Origin: CAZHFW01 sp964531675
Lineage (GTDB): Bacteria > Planctomycetota > Phycisphaerae > Phycisphaerales > UBA1924
Reading direction: 5' to 3'
Length of the DNA stretch: 64,000 bases
NCBI GenBank assembly: GCA_964531675.1
Contig: CAZHFW010000010.1
Coordinates: forward strand, 39,473 to 103,472
Positions 51,833 through 60,043 of the stretch are shown one piece after another. A model generated the notes under the pieces. That model did not search any database. It was not told the origin of the DNA and saw only the letters and a list, made by a program, of their open reading frames with translations. The position numbers and the translations under genes are program-made. Within the stretch, counting starts at the first letter, position 1; every line of letters starts with the position of its first letter.

Positions 51833-52039
51833 CTCTGCGGAAAGAGATGGAAACCGTGGGCCGTGGGGCGGCGATCCGGCGCGGGCTCATAACATCGGGC
51901 TTGGCGGGTCCCGGCGCGGGCTGGCATGGTTCTGGGGCGTTGCGCCCGGAGTTGGTCTGTGCGGAGCGTGGCGTGCGGGCAACACGCGCGCCGCCTGGGA
52001 TGAACAGCAGTTGCTCGCGGGCGGAGACGGGGGAACGGC

Positions 52040-53179
52040 GTGCTGCGGACGGACGATCTGGACTATCACCTGCCGCCGGAGCTGGTGGCGACCCGCGCCG
52101 CGGAGCCTCGGGATTCGGCCCGGCTGCTGGTGCTCCGGCGTTCGGACCCGGAGTTCCGGGCGCATCGGACGGTGCGTGACATCGGGGCGTATCTCACCCG
52201 CGGCGATCTGCTCGTGTTCAACACGACCAGCGTGATCCCGGCGCGGCTGGCCGGGGTGCGCGTGGGGACGGGCGGCCGGGTGGGGGGGCTTTACCTGCGT
52301 CCCGGGTCCGAGCCTGATCGGTGGGTGGCGATGCTCCGCGCGGGTCATCTCAAGGCCGGCGCGCGGGTGGAGCTTGAGGATGGCGTCGGCGCGCGCACGG
52401 GTGTGGTCATTGAGTTGATCTCGAAGGTTGAGGATGAGCCGGGCGCGTGGGAGGTCCGGGTTGGTGGAGAGGGGGTTGGGGAGCGGGCGGGCTTGGATGT
52501 GCTGGTGCGGGTGGGTTTGACGCCTCTGCCGCCGTACATCCTGCACCAGCGGAAGGAGCGAGGCGAGCGGGTGGATGATCGGGAGGATCGGGAGCGGTAT
52601 CAGACGGTGGTGGCGCGGGGCGAGCAATCGGGATCGGTGGCGGCGCCCACGGCGGGTCTGCATTTCACGCCCGAGCTTCTGGCGGGGCTGGAGGCGTCCG
52701 GGGTGGAGCGGGCGGGGGTGGTCTTGCACGTCGGGACCGGGACCTTCAAGAGCGTGGAGACGGAGACGGTCGAGGCCCATCCGATGCACTCGGAATGGTG
52801 CGCGGCGGATGGTCCGACCCTGGCGCGGGTGAAGCGGGCGCGTCAGGAGGGGCGGGTGATCGCAGTGGGGACGACCTCAGCGCGGACCTTGGAGTCGTAC
52901 GCGCAGTGGGAAGACGCTCATCCGGGCGAGGCGGCGCCGGCGTCGATGGAGACGCGGATCCTGATCACGCCCGGGTATCGGTGGGGCTTTGTGGGGGGGA
53001 TGGTGACCAACTTCCATCTGCCGCGATCGACGCTGATGGCGATGATCGCGGCGCTGCTGCAGCCTGAGGGGGGGCCTGAGGGCGCGGGCGTGGAGCGGCT
53101 CCTGCGGGTGTATCGGGAGGCGGTGGGGCTCGGGTACCGGTTCTACAGCTACGGGGATGCGATGCTCATCCTGCCCTGA
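52040..53179 (+). CDS. queA: tRNA preQ1(34) S-adenosylmethionine ribosyltransferase-isomerase
   Basis: QueA moves the ribosyl part of S-adenosylmethionine to preQ1 in tRNA to form epoxyqueuosine. The 379-residue protein has DDLDYHLPPELVATRAAEP, LLVFNTTSVIPARLAGV, SVAAPTAGLHFTPELL, HVGTGTFKSVE and VTNFHLPRSTLMAMIAAL, all hallmark motifs. It carries a modest central insertion relative to short homologues. GGGGGAA before GTG 52040 is a good ribosome site. tgt and other queuosine genes are not in the window. Confidence 0.95.
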   Translation: MLRTDDLDYHLPPELVATRAAEPRDSARLLVLRRSDPEFRAHRTVRDIGAYLTRGDLLVFNTTSVIPARLAGVRVGTGGRVGGLYLRPGSEPDRWVAMLRAGHLKAGARVELEDGVGARTGVVIELISKVEDEPGAWEVRVGGEGVGERAGLDVLVRVGLTPLPPYILHQRKERGERVDDREDRERYQTVVARGEQSGSVAAPTAGLHFTPELLAGLEASGVERAGVVLHVGTGTFKSVETETVEAHPMHSEWCAADGPTLARVKRARQEGRVIAVGTTSARTLESYAQWEDAHPGEAAPASMETRILITPGYRWGFVGGMVTNFHLPRSTLMAMIAALLQPEGGPEGAGVERLLRVYREAVGLGYRFYSYGDAMLILP

Positions 53180-53254
53180 GGAGCATGTGGGGAAAGCGTG
53201 GGAAAACTCGGGGGAAAGCCGCGGTTTTTGGGGGTGGTTCGGGTGGTGAGGAAA

Positions 53255-53260
53255 TATGCT
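53255..53260 (+). promoter_or_regulatory. candidate -10 box of the mur operon
   Basis: TATGCT lies in an A-rich patch (GGAAATATGCT) in the 179-bp gap between queA and murE, giving a leader of about 92 nt. A weak TTTTTG word lies upstream. Confidence 0.4.
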
Positions 53261-53358
53261 CCGGCGGGGTTTGGCGGGCCGATCAAACGGGCGGATCCTG
53301 CGCGTGTCCCTGGGAGTGTGTGGGCCTTGGGCTGGTCGCGCTCGGCGGAGTCGAGTGG

Positions 53359-54939
53359 ATGAACCTGGCAGATCTCATCGCGGGCTTACCGGTGCGTCTG
53401 GTGCATGGGCGGACGGGGCGGGTCTGCGATCTGACCGAAGACAGCCGGACGGTGGTGCCCGGGTCGTTGTTCGTGGCGCGGGCGGGGCTGAAGGCCGATG
53501 GCCGGAAGTACATCGCCGACGCGGTGAAGGCGGGCGCGATCGCGGTGCTCGTCGAAGGCGATGAGGCGGCGCGGAGCGTGGCGGCCGACGCGGGCGGAGC
53601 GGCGGTCCTGGCGTCGGAAGACGTGCAGGCGGCTTCGGCGTTCATGGCCGAGCGGTTCTATGGGGAGCCCACCAGCAAGCTTGATCTGGTGGGCGTGACC
53701 GGGACCAACGGGAAGACGACGACGACGTATCTCATCTGGCAGCTGCTCAACGGCGTGGGGCGTCGGTGCGGTCTGGTGGGCACGGTGCAGATCGACGACG
53801 GGCGCGAGGTCGCTTCGGCGAGCATGACGACGCCTCCGAGCATCGAGCTGAGCCGGACATTTGCGACGATGGTGGAGAATGGGTGCAAGGCGGCGGTGAT
53901 CGAGGCGTCGAGTCACGCGCTGGACCAGCGGCGTGTGGAGGCGCTGAAGTTCGACATCGGCGTGTTCACGAACCTGACGCACGACCACCTGGACTATCAC
54001 AAGACGATGGAGGCGTACGCCTCGGCGAAGGCGAGGCTCTTCGAGCGGCTGTCCGCGGAGGGCGCGGCGCTGGTGAACGCGGACGATCAGGCGTGGAAGC
54101 GGATGACGCGGGACACGCGGGCGCGGGTGATGACGTGCTTTGCGGGCTTGCGGCCTGAAGGGGCGGCGTGCGCGGCGGAGATCCTGGGCGCGTCGATCCG
54201 CGGGATGCGGATGAGGCTCTGGGGGCCCTGGGGGAACATCGAGGCAAGCGTGCCGTTGATCGGGACGTACAACCTGATGAACGTGCTGCAGGCGACCTCG
54301 GCGTGCTTCGAGCTTGGGATGGACGCGACGCAGCTGGCGCGTGGGCTGGGCAAGATCAAGGCGCCGCCCGGGAGGCTCGAGCGCGTGAGCACGCCCGAGG
54401 ACGCGATCGCGGTTTTCGTGGATTACGCGCACACGGACGATGCGCTGCGGAACATGCTGACCGCGGTGAACCAGACGGTGGCGGGCGAGAAGCCCAGGCC
54501 CAACGTGTGGGTGGTCTTTGGTTGCGGCGGGGATCGCGACAAGACCAAGCGGCCCAAGATGGGCGCGGCAGCGGCCGAGCTTGCGGATCAGATCGTGGTG
54601 ACCAGCGACAATCCGCGTTCGGAAGAGCCGCGGCAGATCGTGCAGGAAGTGCTGGCGGGGATCGGCCCGGAGGCGCGCGGGAAGCTGGCGGTGCATGTGG
54701 ATCGCGAGATGGCGATCAGGCACGCGATCGAGCAGGCGGCGCCCGGGGACGTGGTGATCATCGCGGGCAAGGGGCACGAGACCGAGCAGATCTTCTCGGA
54801 TGGCAAAGGGGGGCTCACGCGGATGCACTTTGACGACCGGGAGGTCGCGCGGGAGGCGCTCAATCAGCGTCTCCGGAGCGCGCCGGTGGTGCGGAGCGTG
54901 GGCAGTCGCGGGCCGGCGGGGCGGCACGCGGGCGAGTGA
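53359..54939 (+). CDS. murE: UDP-MurNAc-L-Ala-D-Glu:meso-diaminopimelate ligase
   Basis: MurE adds the third residue of the peptidoglycan stem peptide in the cytoplasm. The 526-residue protein has the ATP loop GVTGTNGKTTTTYLI (about 112-126), SSHALDQRRV, NLTHDHLDYH and DYAHTDDAL. The DNPR motif at 417-420 marks meso-diaminopimelate rather than lysine as substrate, so the wall is probably DAP-type. It heads the murE-murF-mraY run; murF begins 27 nt after its stop. ATG 53359 has GGAG upstream. No ftsI gene precedes it, unlike in a standard dcw cluster. Confidence 0.95.
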   Translation: MNLADLIAGLPVRLVHGRTGRVCDLTEDSRTVVPGSLFVARAGLKADGRKYIADAVKAGAIAVLVEGDEAARSVAADAGGAAVLASEDVQAASAFMAERFYGEPTSKLDLVGVTGTNGKTTTTYLIWQLLNGVGRRCGLVGTVQIDDGREVASASMTTPPSIELSRTFATMVENGCKAAVIEASSHALDQRRVEALKFDIGVFTNLTHDHLDYHKTMEAYASAKARLFERLSAEGAALVNADDQAWKRMTRDTRARVMTCFAGLRPEGAACAAEILGASIRGMRMRLWGPWGNIEASVPLIGTYNLMNVLQATSACFELGMDATQLARGLGKIKAPPGRLERVSTPEDAIAVFVDYAHTDDALRNMLTAVNQTVAGEKPRPNVWVVFGCGGDRDKTKRPKMGAAAAELADQIVVTSDNPRSEEPRQIVQEVLAGIGPEARGKLAVHVDREMAIRHAIEQAAPGDVVIIAGKGHETEQIFSDGKGGLTRMHFDDREVAREALNQRLRSAPVVRSVGSRGPAGRHAGE

Positions 54940-54966
54940 GAGAGGCGTTTTTCCACGGACGGGCGC

Positions 54967-56424
54967 ATGAACTTCTGGTCTGTTGAGAACATCAGGGCGT
55001 TGGTGGGCGGGACTTGGATCGCCAGGCCTCGCGGGGCGGCGACGGAGGTGGACCGCCTCTCGATCGACAGCCGTGCGATCAAGCCCGGGCAGGCGTTCCT
55101 GGCGCTCAAGGGTGATCGCACCGATGGGCACGCGTACATGCGTCAGGCGATTGATGCGGGCGCCGCGATGGCGATCGTCGACAATCCCGGCGCGGTCGAG
55201 CCCGGGCTGATCGGCCCGGACTCCAAGATCAGCGTGCTCAAGGTCGAGGACTCGGCGCAGGCTTTGATCAGGCTCGCGACGGCGTACCGCAAGACGCTGG
55301 AGTCGACGCGGGTCATCGCGGTCGCGGGGAGCAATGGCAAGACGACGACCAAGGGGCTGATCCACACGGTGCTCTCGACGAGGCTGCGCGGCAGCGCGTC
55401 GCCCAAGAGCTTCAACAACGCGATCGGCGTGCCTCTGACGATTCTGGGCGCCAAGCGCTCGGACCATTTCCTGGTGTGCGAAGTGGGGACCAACGCGCCG
55501 GGGGAGATCGCGGTGCTGGGCGCGATCGTGCAGCCCGACATCGCGGTGATCACGAGCATCGGGCGAGAGCACCTGGAGCTGCTGGAATCACTCGAGGGCG
55601 TGGCGCGCGAGGAGGCGAGCCTGGTGGCGTCGCTCACGCCGGGCGGGGCGGTGATCTACAACGCCGATGCGCCGTTGCTGCATGACGCGGTGCAATCGAT
55701 CATCGCGAGCGTTCCCGGCGCTTCGGGCGTGCGGTTCGGATCGAGCGAAGACGCGGACCTGAGGCTGACACGGGTGGAGCTGAACGCCGAGGGCGTGTCG
55801 TTCCATCTGAACGAGCGGAACGCGTACACGCTGCCTTTGCTCGGAAGGCACAACGCGATGAATGCAGCGGCGACGATCGCGGTGGCGCGGAAGCTGGGCG
55901 TCGGCGAGGAGCACATCCGCGCCGGGCTGGCGGCGTGCAAGCCCGCGGACATGAGGCTCGAACGCCAGCGTGCGGCGGGGATCGACTTCATCAACGACGC
56001 GTACAACGCCAATCCGGACTCGATGCTCGCGGGGCTCGATGTGCTGGTCGAAGCGGGGGCCAAGGCGACGCGGCGGGTGGCGATCCTGGGGGACATGCTC
56101 GAGCAGGGTTCGGGCGGACCGGATGTCCACCGCGAGATCGGGCAGGCGCTGGCGAAGCGCCAGGCGATCGACCTGGTGGTTCTGGTCGGGCCGCTCATGG
56201 GGTTTGCTGCGGAGAGGCTTGCCAAGCTCTGGCCCGCGGAGAAGATCGTGATGCACCCGAAGCTTGATGATCAGGCGGCGGCGTCGATCGCGGGCCTGCT
56301 CAGGCCGGGCGATTGCGTGCTGCTCAAGGGATCACGCGGGATGGCGCTGGAGCGCGTGCTCCGGGCCCTTCCTGGAGAAGCGGTTGAGGCGAAGGGCGCG
56401 GCGGCTTCCCGTCAGCAAGTGTGA
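54967..56424 (+). CDS. murF: UDP-MurNAc-tripeptide--D-alanyl-D-alanine ligase
   Basis: MurF completes the cytoplasmic UDP-MurNAc-pentapeptide. The 485-residue protein has the uridine-binding N-domain (VDRLSIDSRAIKPGQAFLAL), the ATP loop AVAGSNGKTTTKGLI (118-132), SFNNAIGVPLTIL, and the C-domain with FINDAYNANPDSMLAGL. Length is normal. It lies between murE and mraY with 27-nt and 6-nt gaps, so the three are almost certainly one transcript. Confidence 0.95.
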   Translation: MNFWSVENIRALVGGTWIARPRGAATEVDRLSIDSRAIKPGQAFLALKGDRTDGHAYMRQAIDAGAAMAIVDNPGAVEPGLIGPDSKISVLKVEDSAQALIRLATAYRKTLESTRVIAVAGSNGKTTTKGLIHTVLSTRLRGSASPKSFNNAIGVPLTILGAKRSDHFLVCEVGTNAPGEIAVLGAIVQPDIAVITSIGREHLELLESLEGVAREEASLVASLTPGGAVIYNADAPLLHDAVQSIIASVPGASGVRFGSSEDADLRLTRVELNAEGVSFHLNERNAYTLPLLGRHNAMNAAATIAVARKLGVGEEHIRAGLAACKPADMRLERQRAAGIDFINDAYNANPDSMLAGLDVLVEAGAKATRRVAILGDMLEQGSGGPDVHREIGQALAKRQAIDLVVLVGPLMGFAAERLAKLWPAEKIVMHPKLDDQAAASIAGLLRPGDCVLLKGSRGMALERVLRALPGEAVEAKGAAASRQQV

Positions 56425-56430
56425 ATACTG

Positions 56431-57603
56431 ATGCTCTACCTGCTCCTGGATGCGACGCGTTCCTGGCTTGTCAAGCACGACCTTTACGGGTTCTTCAGCG
56501 TGCTGGATCAGATGGAGTTCCGCGCCCTGGCGGCGGCGGGGCTCGCGTTCGTGCTCGTGCTGCTCGGCGGGAAGCGGACCATCGCGTATCTGGTGCGCAT
56601 GAAGATCGGCGACGGCGGACTGACCGACGCCGAGGCGCTCCGACGCGTCTCGCAATCCAAGGCCAACACGCCCACCATGGGCGGCGTGCTGATCGCGGCG
56701 TCGATGTTCGCCAGCACGTTCATGCTCGCGGACATCTCCAAGTTCTACATCCAGCTCGGGCTCATCGTGCTGGTCTGGCTCGCGGTGCTCGGCGGGTTCG
56801 ATGATTACCTCAAGCTCACGAGCATCAAGCGCGGCTCGCGCAACCGCCAGGGGCTTTACGCGTGGGAGAAACTGGTCTTCCAGCTCGGCCTTGGCATCCT
56901 GGTGGGGTACTTCGCGTACCAGCATGGCAACACCGAGGCGCCCAAGGACCTGGCGCACGTGCTCAACCTGCCGTTTCAGAAGACCTACGAGAACGCGGCG
57001 GGGACGATCGCGCAGGGCCTGATCTTCCTTCCCAAGTGGGCGTTCGTCGCGCTGGCGGCGGTCGTGATCACGGGGATGTCCAACGCGGTGAACATCACCG
57101 ACGGCATGGACGGGCTGGCCAGCGGCGTGTCGTCGGCGGTGTCGTGGGGACTGCTGGTTTTGGCTCTGATCTGCGGCAAGCAGGTCGCGGCACAGTACCT
57201 GCTCGTGCCTTACATCCCTTTCGCGGATGAGCTCGGCGTGCTCGCGGGCGCGATGGCGGGGGCGACCCTCGGATTCCTGTGGTTCAACTGCTCCCCCGCG
57301 CAGGTGTTCATGGGTGACACGGGCTCGCTCTGCCTCGGCGGGCTCATCGGGTACATCGCGGTGATCATCCGCCAGGAGGCGGTGATGCTCCTGATGTCGG
57401 TGGTGTTCCTGAGCGAGATCCTGTCGGTGGTGATGCAGGTGGGTTACTTCAAGGCCTCGGGCGGGAAGCGGATCTTCCGGTGCGCGCCGTTCCATCACCA
57501 CCTGCACCTGGGTGGTTGGACCGAGCAGCAGGTGGTCGTGCGGGCGTGGATCGTGAGCGTTCTGCTCGTGGTCCTGGCGCTGGCGAGCGTGAAGGTGAGG
57601 TAG
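56431..57603 (+). CDS. mraY: phospho-N-acetylmuramoyl-pentapeptide transferase
   Basis: MraY transfers phospho-MurNAc-pentapeptide to undecaprenyl phosphate, forming lipid I at the inner membrane. The 390-residue protein has about ten helices. It carries ANTPTMGGVLI, DDYLKLTSIKRG with the catalytic Asp pair, MSNAVNITDGMDGLASG, FMGDTGSLCLGG and FHHHLHLGGWTEQQVV, the last with the family HHH motif. The ATG lies 6 nt after the murF stop codon. The cluster ends here and is followed by a small repeat-bordered unit, so downstream murD, ftsW and murG are not in this window. Confidence 0.96.
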   Translation: MLYLLLDATRSWLVKHDLYGFFSVLDQMEFRALAAAGLAFVLVLLGGKRTIAYLVRMKIGDGGLTDAEALRRVSQSKANTPTMGGVLIAASMFASTFMLADISKFYIQLGLIVLVWLAVLGGFDDYLKLTSIKRGSRNRQGLYAWEKLVFQLGLGILVGYFAYQHGNTEAPKDLAHVLNLPFQKTYENAAGTIAQGLIFLPKWAFVALAAVVITGMSNAVNITDGMDGLASGVSSAVSWGLLVLALICGKQVAAQYLLVPYIPFADELGVLAGAMAGATLGFLWFNCSPAQVFMGDTGSLCLGGLIGYIAVIIRQEAVMLLMSVVFLSEILSVVMQVGYFKASGGKRIFRCAPFHHHLHLGGWTEQQVVVRAWIVSVLLVVLALASVKVR

Positions 57604-57606
57604 GGG

Positions 57607-57637
57607 GAGAGAGGCCATAGGCCGTGGGCCGTAGAGG
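57607..57637. repeat. left GGCC-rich arm of the IVS-type unit
   Basis: The arm consists of GAGAGGCCATAGGCC followed by GTGGGCCGTAGAGG and begins 4 nt after the mraY stop codon. It is similar to the left arm at 31395 and imperfectly complementary to the right arm. Confidence 0.65.
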
Positions 57638-57667
57638 TGAACGGGTAGATTGCGGGGGAGGTGGTGA

Positions 57668-58045
57668 TTGGGCACGATTCAATCGCACCGGGACCTGATC
57701 GTCTGGCAGCGCTCGATGGAGCTCGTCGAGGGGGTGTATCGTCTTTCCGCGGGTTTTCCTCGTGCCGAGGACTATCGCATGACCGGGCAGCTCACCCGGG
57801 CAGCGGTATCCGTGCCTTGCAACATCGCTGAAGGGTTCGCAAGGGACAGTTCGGATGACTACCGTCGGTTTCTGGCGATCGCCAAGGGATCATTGACCGA
57901 GACGGACACGCTGATTCGATTGGGGCAGCGCTTGGGCTATGTCACCGCGGAGCAGATCGCGCCGATTCTCGCCACTGTTGACGAGATCGGTCGAATGCTC
58001 ACGAAGCTGCGGCAAGCACTGAAGGACTCTGCGCGTGCATCCTGA
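57668..58045 (+). CDS. four-helix-bundle protein, 23S rRNA IVS (S23) family
   Basis: This 125-residue protein consists of four amphipathic helices. The opening HRDLIVWQRSMELVEGVYRL and the central QLTRAAVSVPCNIAEGFAR followed by YRRFLAIAKGSLTETDTLI are the signature of the IVS/S23 family, related to the Avd accessory protein of diversity-generating retroelements. Its role is unknown; relatives lie in 23S rRNA intervening sequences and scattered sites. TTG 57668 has GGGGGAGGT upstream. It is bordered by inverted repeats and its TGA abuts the right arm. Confidence 0.88.
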   Translation: MGTIQSHRDLIVWQRSMELVEGVYRLSAGFPRAEDYRMTGQLTRAAVSVPCNIAEGFARDSSDDYRRFLAIAKGSLTETDTLIRLGQRLGYVTAEQIAPILATVDEIGRMLTKLRQALKDSARAS

Positions 58046-58074
58046 CCACGGCCCAAGGCCTAGGGCCTACGGCC
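58046..58074. repeat. right GGCC-rich arm of the IVS-type unit
   Basis: The arm reads CCACGGCCCAAGGCC then TAGGGCCTACGGCC. It starts at the base after the stop codon of the IVS-type gene and ends 4 nt before the tpiA stop. Confidence 0.65.
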
Positions 58075-58078
58075 TTCC

Positions 58079-58873
58079 TCAGCCCGCTGCTTTGGCGCGT
58101 GCGCCGGCGATGGCGGCCTTGACGATGGGGACGAAGTCTGCGGCCTTAAGCGAGGCGCCGCCGATGAGGCCGCCGTCGATGTCGGGGCAGGCGAGCAGTT
58201 CGCTCGCGTTGGAGGGCTTGAGGGATCCGCCGTACATGATGCGGATGCGTTCGGCGATGTCGGAGCCGTAGAGATTGGCGATGAGCTTACGGATCTTGGA
58301 CTGGACGTCCTGTGCGTCCTGGGGCGTGGCGACCTTGCCGGTGCCGATGGCCCAGACGGGCTCGTAGGCGATGGTGACGCGGCTCATCTGGTCGCCCGGG
58401 ATGTCGGCCAGTCCGGCGCGGACCTGGCGCTGGTTGACGGGGTCGGTGTGGCCCGCTTCGCGCTGTTCGAGGGTTTCGCCGACGCAGAGGATGGCTTCCA
58501 TTCCGGCGTCGAGGGCGGCGCGCATCTTGGCGTTGATGAGTTCGTCCTTCTCACCGATGACATGGCGGCGTTCGGAGTGGCCGCAGAGGACGACTTCGAC
58601 GCCGCAGTCCTTGAGCATGGCGACGGAGACTTCGCCGGTGAAGGCGCCGTCGTCCTTGTCGTAGAGGTCCTGCGCGCCGAGCTTGATGGAGGAGCCGCGG
58701 TCGCGGAGGATGGCGCGGACCGTGAGGAGGTAGGGGAAGGGCGGGAAGATGGCGACATCGGAGCCTTCGGCATGGGCGAGGCCATCAACGACGCCGCGGG
58801 TGAGCTCCGAGGCGGTGAGCCGGTTGGTGTTCATCTTCCAGTTGCCGCCGACGAAGGGTTTGCGCGTGCTCAT
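58079..58873 (-). CDS. tpiA: triosephosphate isomerase
   Basis: TpiA interconverts glyceraldehyde 3-phosphate and dihydroxyacetone phosphate. The 264-residue TIM barrel has the active-site Lys13 in GNWKMN, His99 in CGHSERR and Glu171 in AYEPVWAIGTG, plus the phosphate-loop IMYGGSLKPSNA and GGLIGGASLKA. Length is near the family norm. ATG 58873 follows a TATCCT box by 6 nt with no Shine-Dalgarno sequence, so a leaderless start is likely. No glycolytic gene neighbours it. Confidence 0.96.
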   Translation of the reverse strand: MSTRKPFVGGNWKMNTNRLTASELTRGVVDGLAHAEGSDVAIFPPFPYLLTVRAILRDRGSSIKLGAQDLYDKDDGAFTGEVSVAMLKDCGVEVVLCGHSERRHVIGEKDELINAKMRAALDAGMEAILCVGETLEQREAGHTDPVNQRQVRAGLADIPGDQMSRVTIAYEPVWAIGTGKVATPQDAQDVQSKIRKLIANLYGSDIAERIRIMYGGSLKPSNASELLACPDIDGGLIGGASLKAADFVPIVKAAIAGARAKAAG

Positions 58874-58879
58874 GACGGG

Positions 58880-58885
58880 AGGATA
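58880..58885 (-). promoter_or_regulatory. -10 box 6 nt before the tpiA ATG
   Basis: TATCCT on the minus strand, then CCCGTC, then ATG 58873. This is one of the clearest leaderless candidates. Confidence 0.6.
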
Positions 58886-58935
58886 GCCCGCGAAGGGGCG
58901 GGTGGGCGGGGTCGGAGAGGCGTGGGGATGGCGTT

Positions 58936-58962
58936 GCGAACGAGCCCGAAGCGCAAGCGAGG
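58936..58962 (+). repeat. degenerate REP-like copy
   Basis: GCGAACGAGCCC is identical to the head of the copy at 60533, but the stem (CCCGAAGC-GCAA-GCGAGGG) pairs only partly. It is read as a diverged or distinct subfamily member. Confidence 0.5.
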
Positions 58963-59025
58963 GATGCGTCGGGGTTGCACCGGGAGAGGCTTGCTTCGTG
59001 GGCGGTCGGGGCTTGGTTGTGAAAT

Positions 59026-59060
59026 ACCCCACGCTTGCGCGTGGGGCTCGTTGGCGTTGG
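59026..59060 (-). repeat. REP-like palindrome, subfamily B (copy 1)
   Basis: The stem CCCCACGC / GCGTGGGG with loop TTGC is followed by CTCGTTGGCGTTGGG, the conserved flank of this subfamily. It points toward the minus strand (GAGCC on the complementary side). Confidence 0.85.
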
Positions 59061-59104
59061 GTATGTGTTGGCTTTGGAGTGTGTTGGCTTGATGGCGAGT
59101 CCGT

Positions 59105-59131
59105 GGTTCCTCTCGCTTGCGCGAGAGGCTC
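59105..59131 (-). repeat. REP-like palindrome, subfamily A
   Basis: The copy reads GAGCC, stem CCTCTCGC / GCGAGAGG, loop GCAA and AACC on the minus strand, matching the copy at 18904 over the whole element. Confidence 0.8.
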
Positions 59132-59139
59132 TGTTGGAA

Positions 59140-59877
59140 CTAGTGGATTGGCCATTCGGCGCGGGCGGCTTGCAGATCCCGCTGGAAGGCCTGGCTCCGG
59201 TTCAGCCGGTCGACGATGTCGTACCCGAGGCCCATGCCTGAGGCGACGTCGGTCGGGAAGTGGACCTGGGCCAGCACGCGGTCCAGCGCGACCAAGCGGG
59301 CGCGGGCCATCAGGTGGTCTTTGTGCTCTGGGGTGAGCTCGGCCAGCACGCTCGCGAAGACGATCGCGCGGGTCGCGTGTCCGCTGGGGTATGAGGCGCT
59401 CTTGGGCGTCGGCACCCAGGGGCTGAGCCTGGGATCCTGCAGCGGCGGGCGCTTCCGGCCCCAGTTCTGCTTCGCCAGCTCCGTCACCGCGTGCGTGTCA
59501 CGTTCGACCTGCTCCATCAGCGCCTTGGTCTTGGGCATCTTGGCGGGATCGAAGCTCGGGCCGAGCACATCGGCGAAGGTCCAGGGCGTGAACGTGTCTT
59601 CCGATTTGGCACGGGCCTCCGAGCCCGGCTTGGCCTCGGCGCGGAGCGCGAGCATCAGATCGATCTCGCCTCGGGTCAGGGCGTCGTCATCGGCGGGTGA
59701 AGCGGGGAGGAGTGTGGCGAAGGGAACGTCTTTGGCGTTCAGGTAGGCGCCGACGCGATCGGCGTGGGCGATCGCGTCCATGCCCGAGACGGCTTGTTGA
59801 CGAGCGGGCGGCGTCGAGTGGCACGCGGCCAGAGTCGAGAACGAGATGGCCAGGCAGAGTGCGAGCGTGCGACGCAT
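59140..59877 (-). CDS. class A (PAP2-type) acid phosphatase lipoprotein
   Basis: This 245-residue protein has a signal peptide with lipobox LAAC (Cys19), so it is anchored in the envelope. The PAP2/vanadium-haloperoxidase phosphatase motifs are all present: KQNWGRKRP (KxxxxxxRP), SYPSGHATR (PSGH) and DRVLAQVHFPTD (RxxxxxHxxxD). The pattern fits class A nonspecific acid phosphatases (PhoN-like), which release phosphate from organic esters. GGGAGAACC lies upstream of the ATG. It is flanked by REP-like palindromes on both sides and lies in the accessory zone. Confidence 0.88.
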   Translation of the reverse strand: MRRTLALCLAISFSTLAACHSTPPARQQAVSGMDAIAHADRVGAYLNAKDVPFATLLPASPADDDALTRGEIDLMLALRAEAKPGSEARAKSEDTFTPWTFADVLGPSFDPAKMPKTKALMEQVERDTHAVTELAKQNWGRKRPPLQDPRLSPWVPTPKSASYPSGHATRAIVFASVLAELTPEHKDHLMARARLVALDRVLAQVHFPTDVASGMGLGYDIVDRLNRSQAFQRDLQAARAEWPIH

Positions 59878-59910
59878 GAGGGTTCTCCCGAGATGCGTGA
59901 TTGAGTCTAA

Positions 59911-59941
59911 TGCGGACGAGCCCCACGCGCGAGCGTGGGGT
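59911..59941 (+). repeat. REP-like palindrome, subfamily B (copy 2)
   Basis: GCGGACGAGCC leads into CCCCACGC / GCGTGGGG with loop GCGA. With the copy at 60002 it forms a head-to-head pair 60 bp apart. Confidence 0.85.
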
Positions 59942-60001
59942 GTGGTCGGGAGGGCGGATTGGCGTGGGTGGGGGTGCGGGGGAGTCTACGCCGAGGTGAA
60001 T

Positions 60002-60039
60002 GACCCCACGCTTGCGCGTGGGGCTCGTTGGCGTTGGGT
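60002..60039 (-). repeat. REP-like palindrome, subfamily B (copy 3)
   Basis: The stem CCCCACGC / GCGTGGGG with loop TTGC is followed by CTCGTTGGCGTTGGG. It ends 4 nt before the transposase ATG. Confidence 0.85.
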
Positions 60040-60043
60040 TGTT

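Larger units (their letters stand above)
57604..58078 (+). mobile_element. repeat-bordered four-helix-bundle (IVS-type) unit
   Basis: A 475-bp unit fills the whole gap between the mraY stop and the tpiA stop. GGCC-rich inverted repeats (left arm 57607-57637, right arm 58046-58074) enclose one small gene. A gene-less pair of the same arms occurs at 31395-31487. The layout suggests a mobile or formerly mobile cassette; no transposase is inside. Confidence 0.6.
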
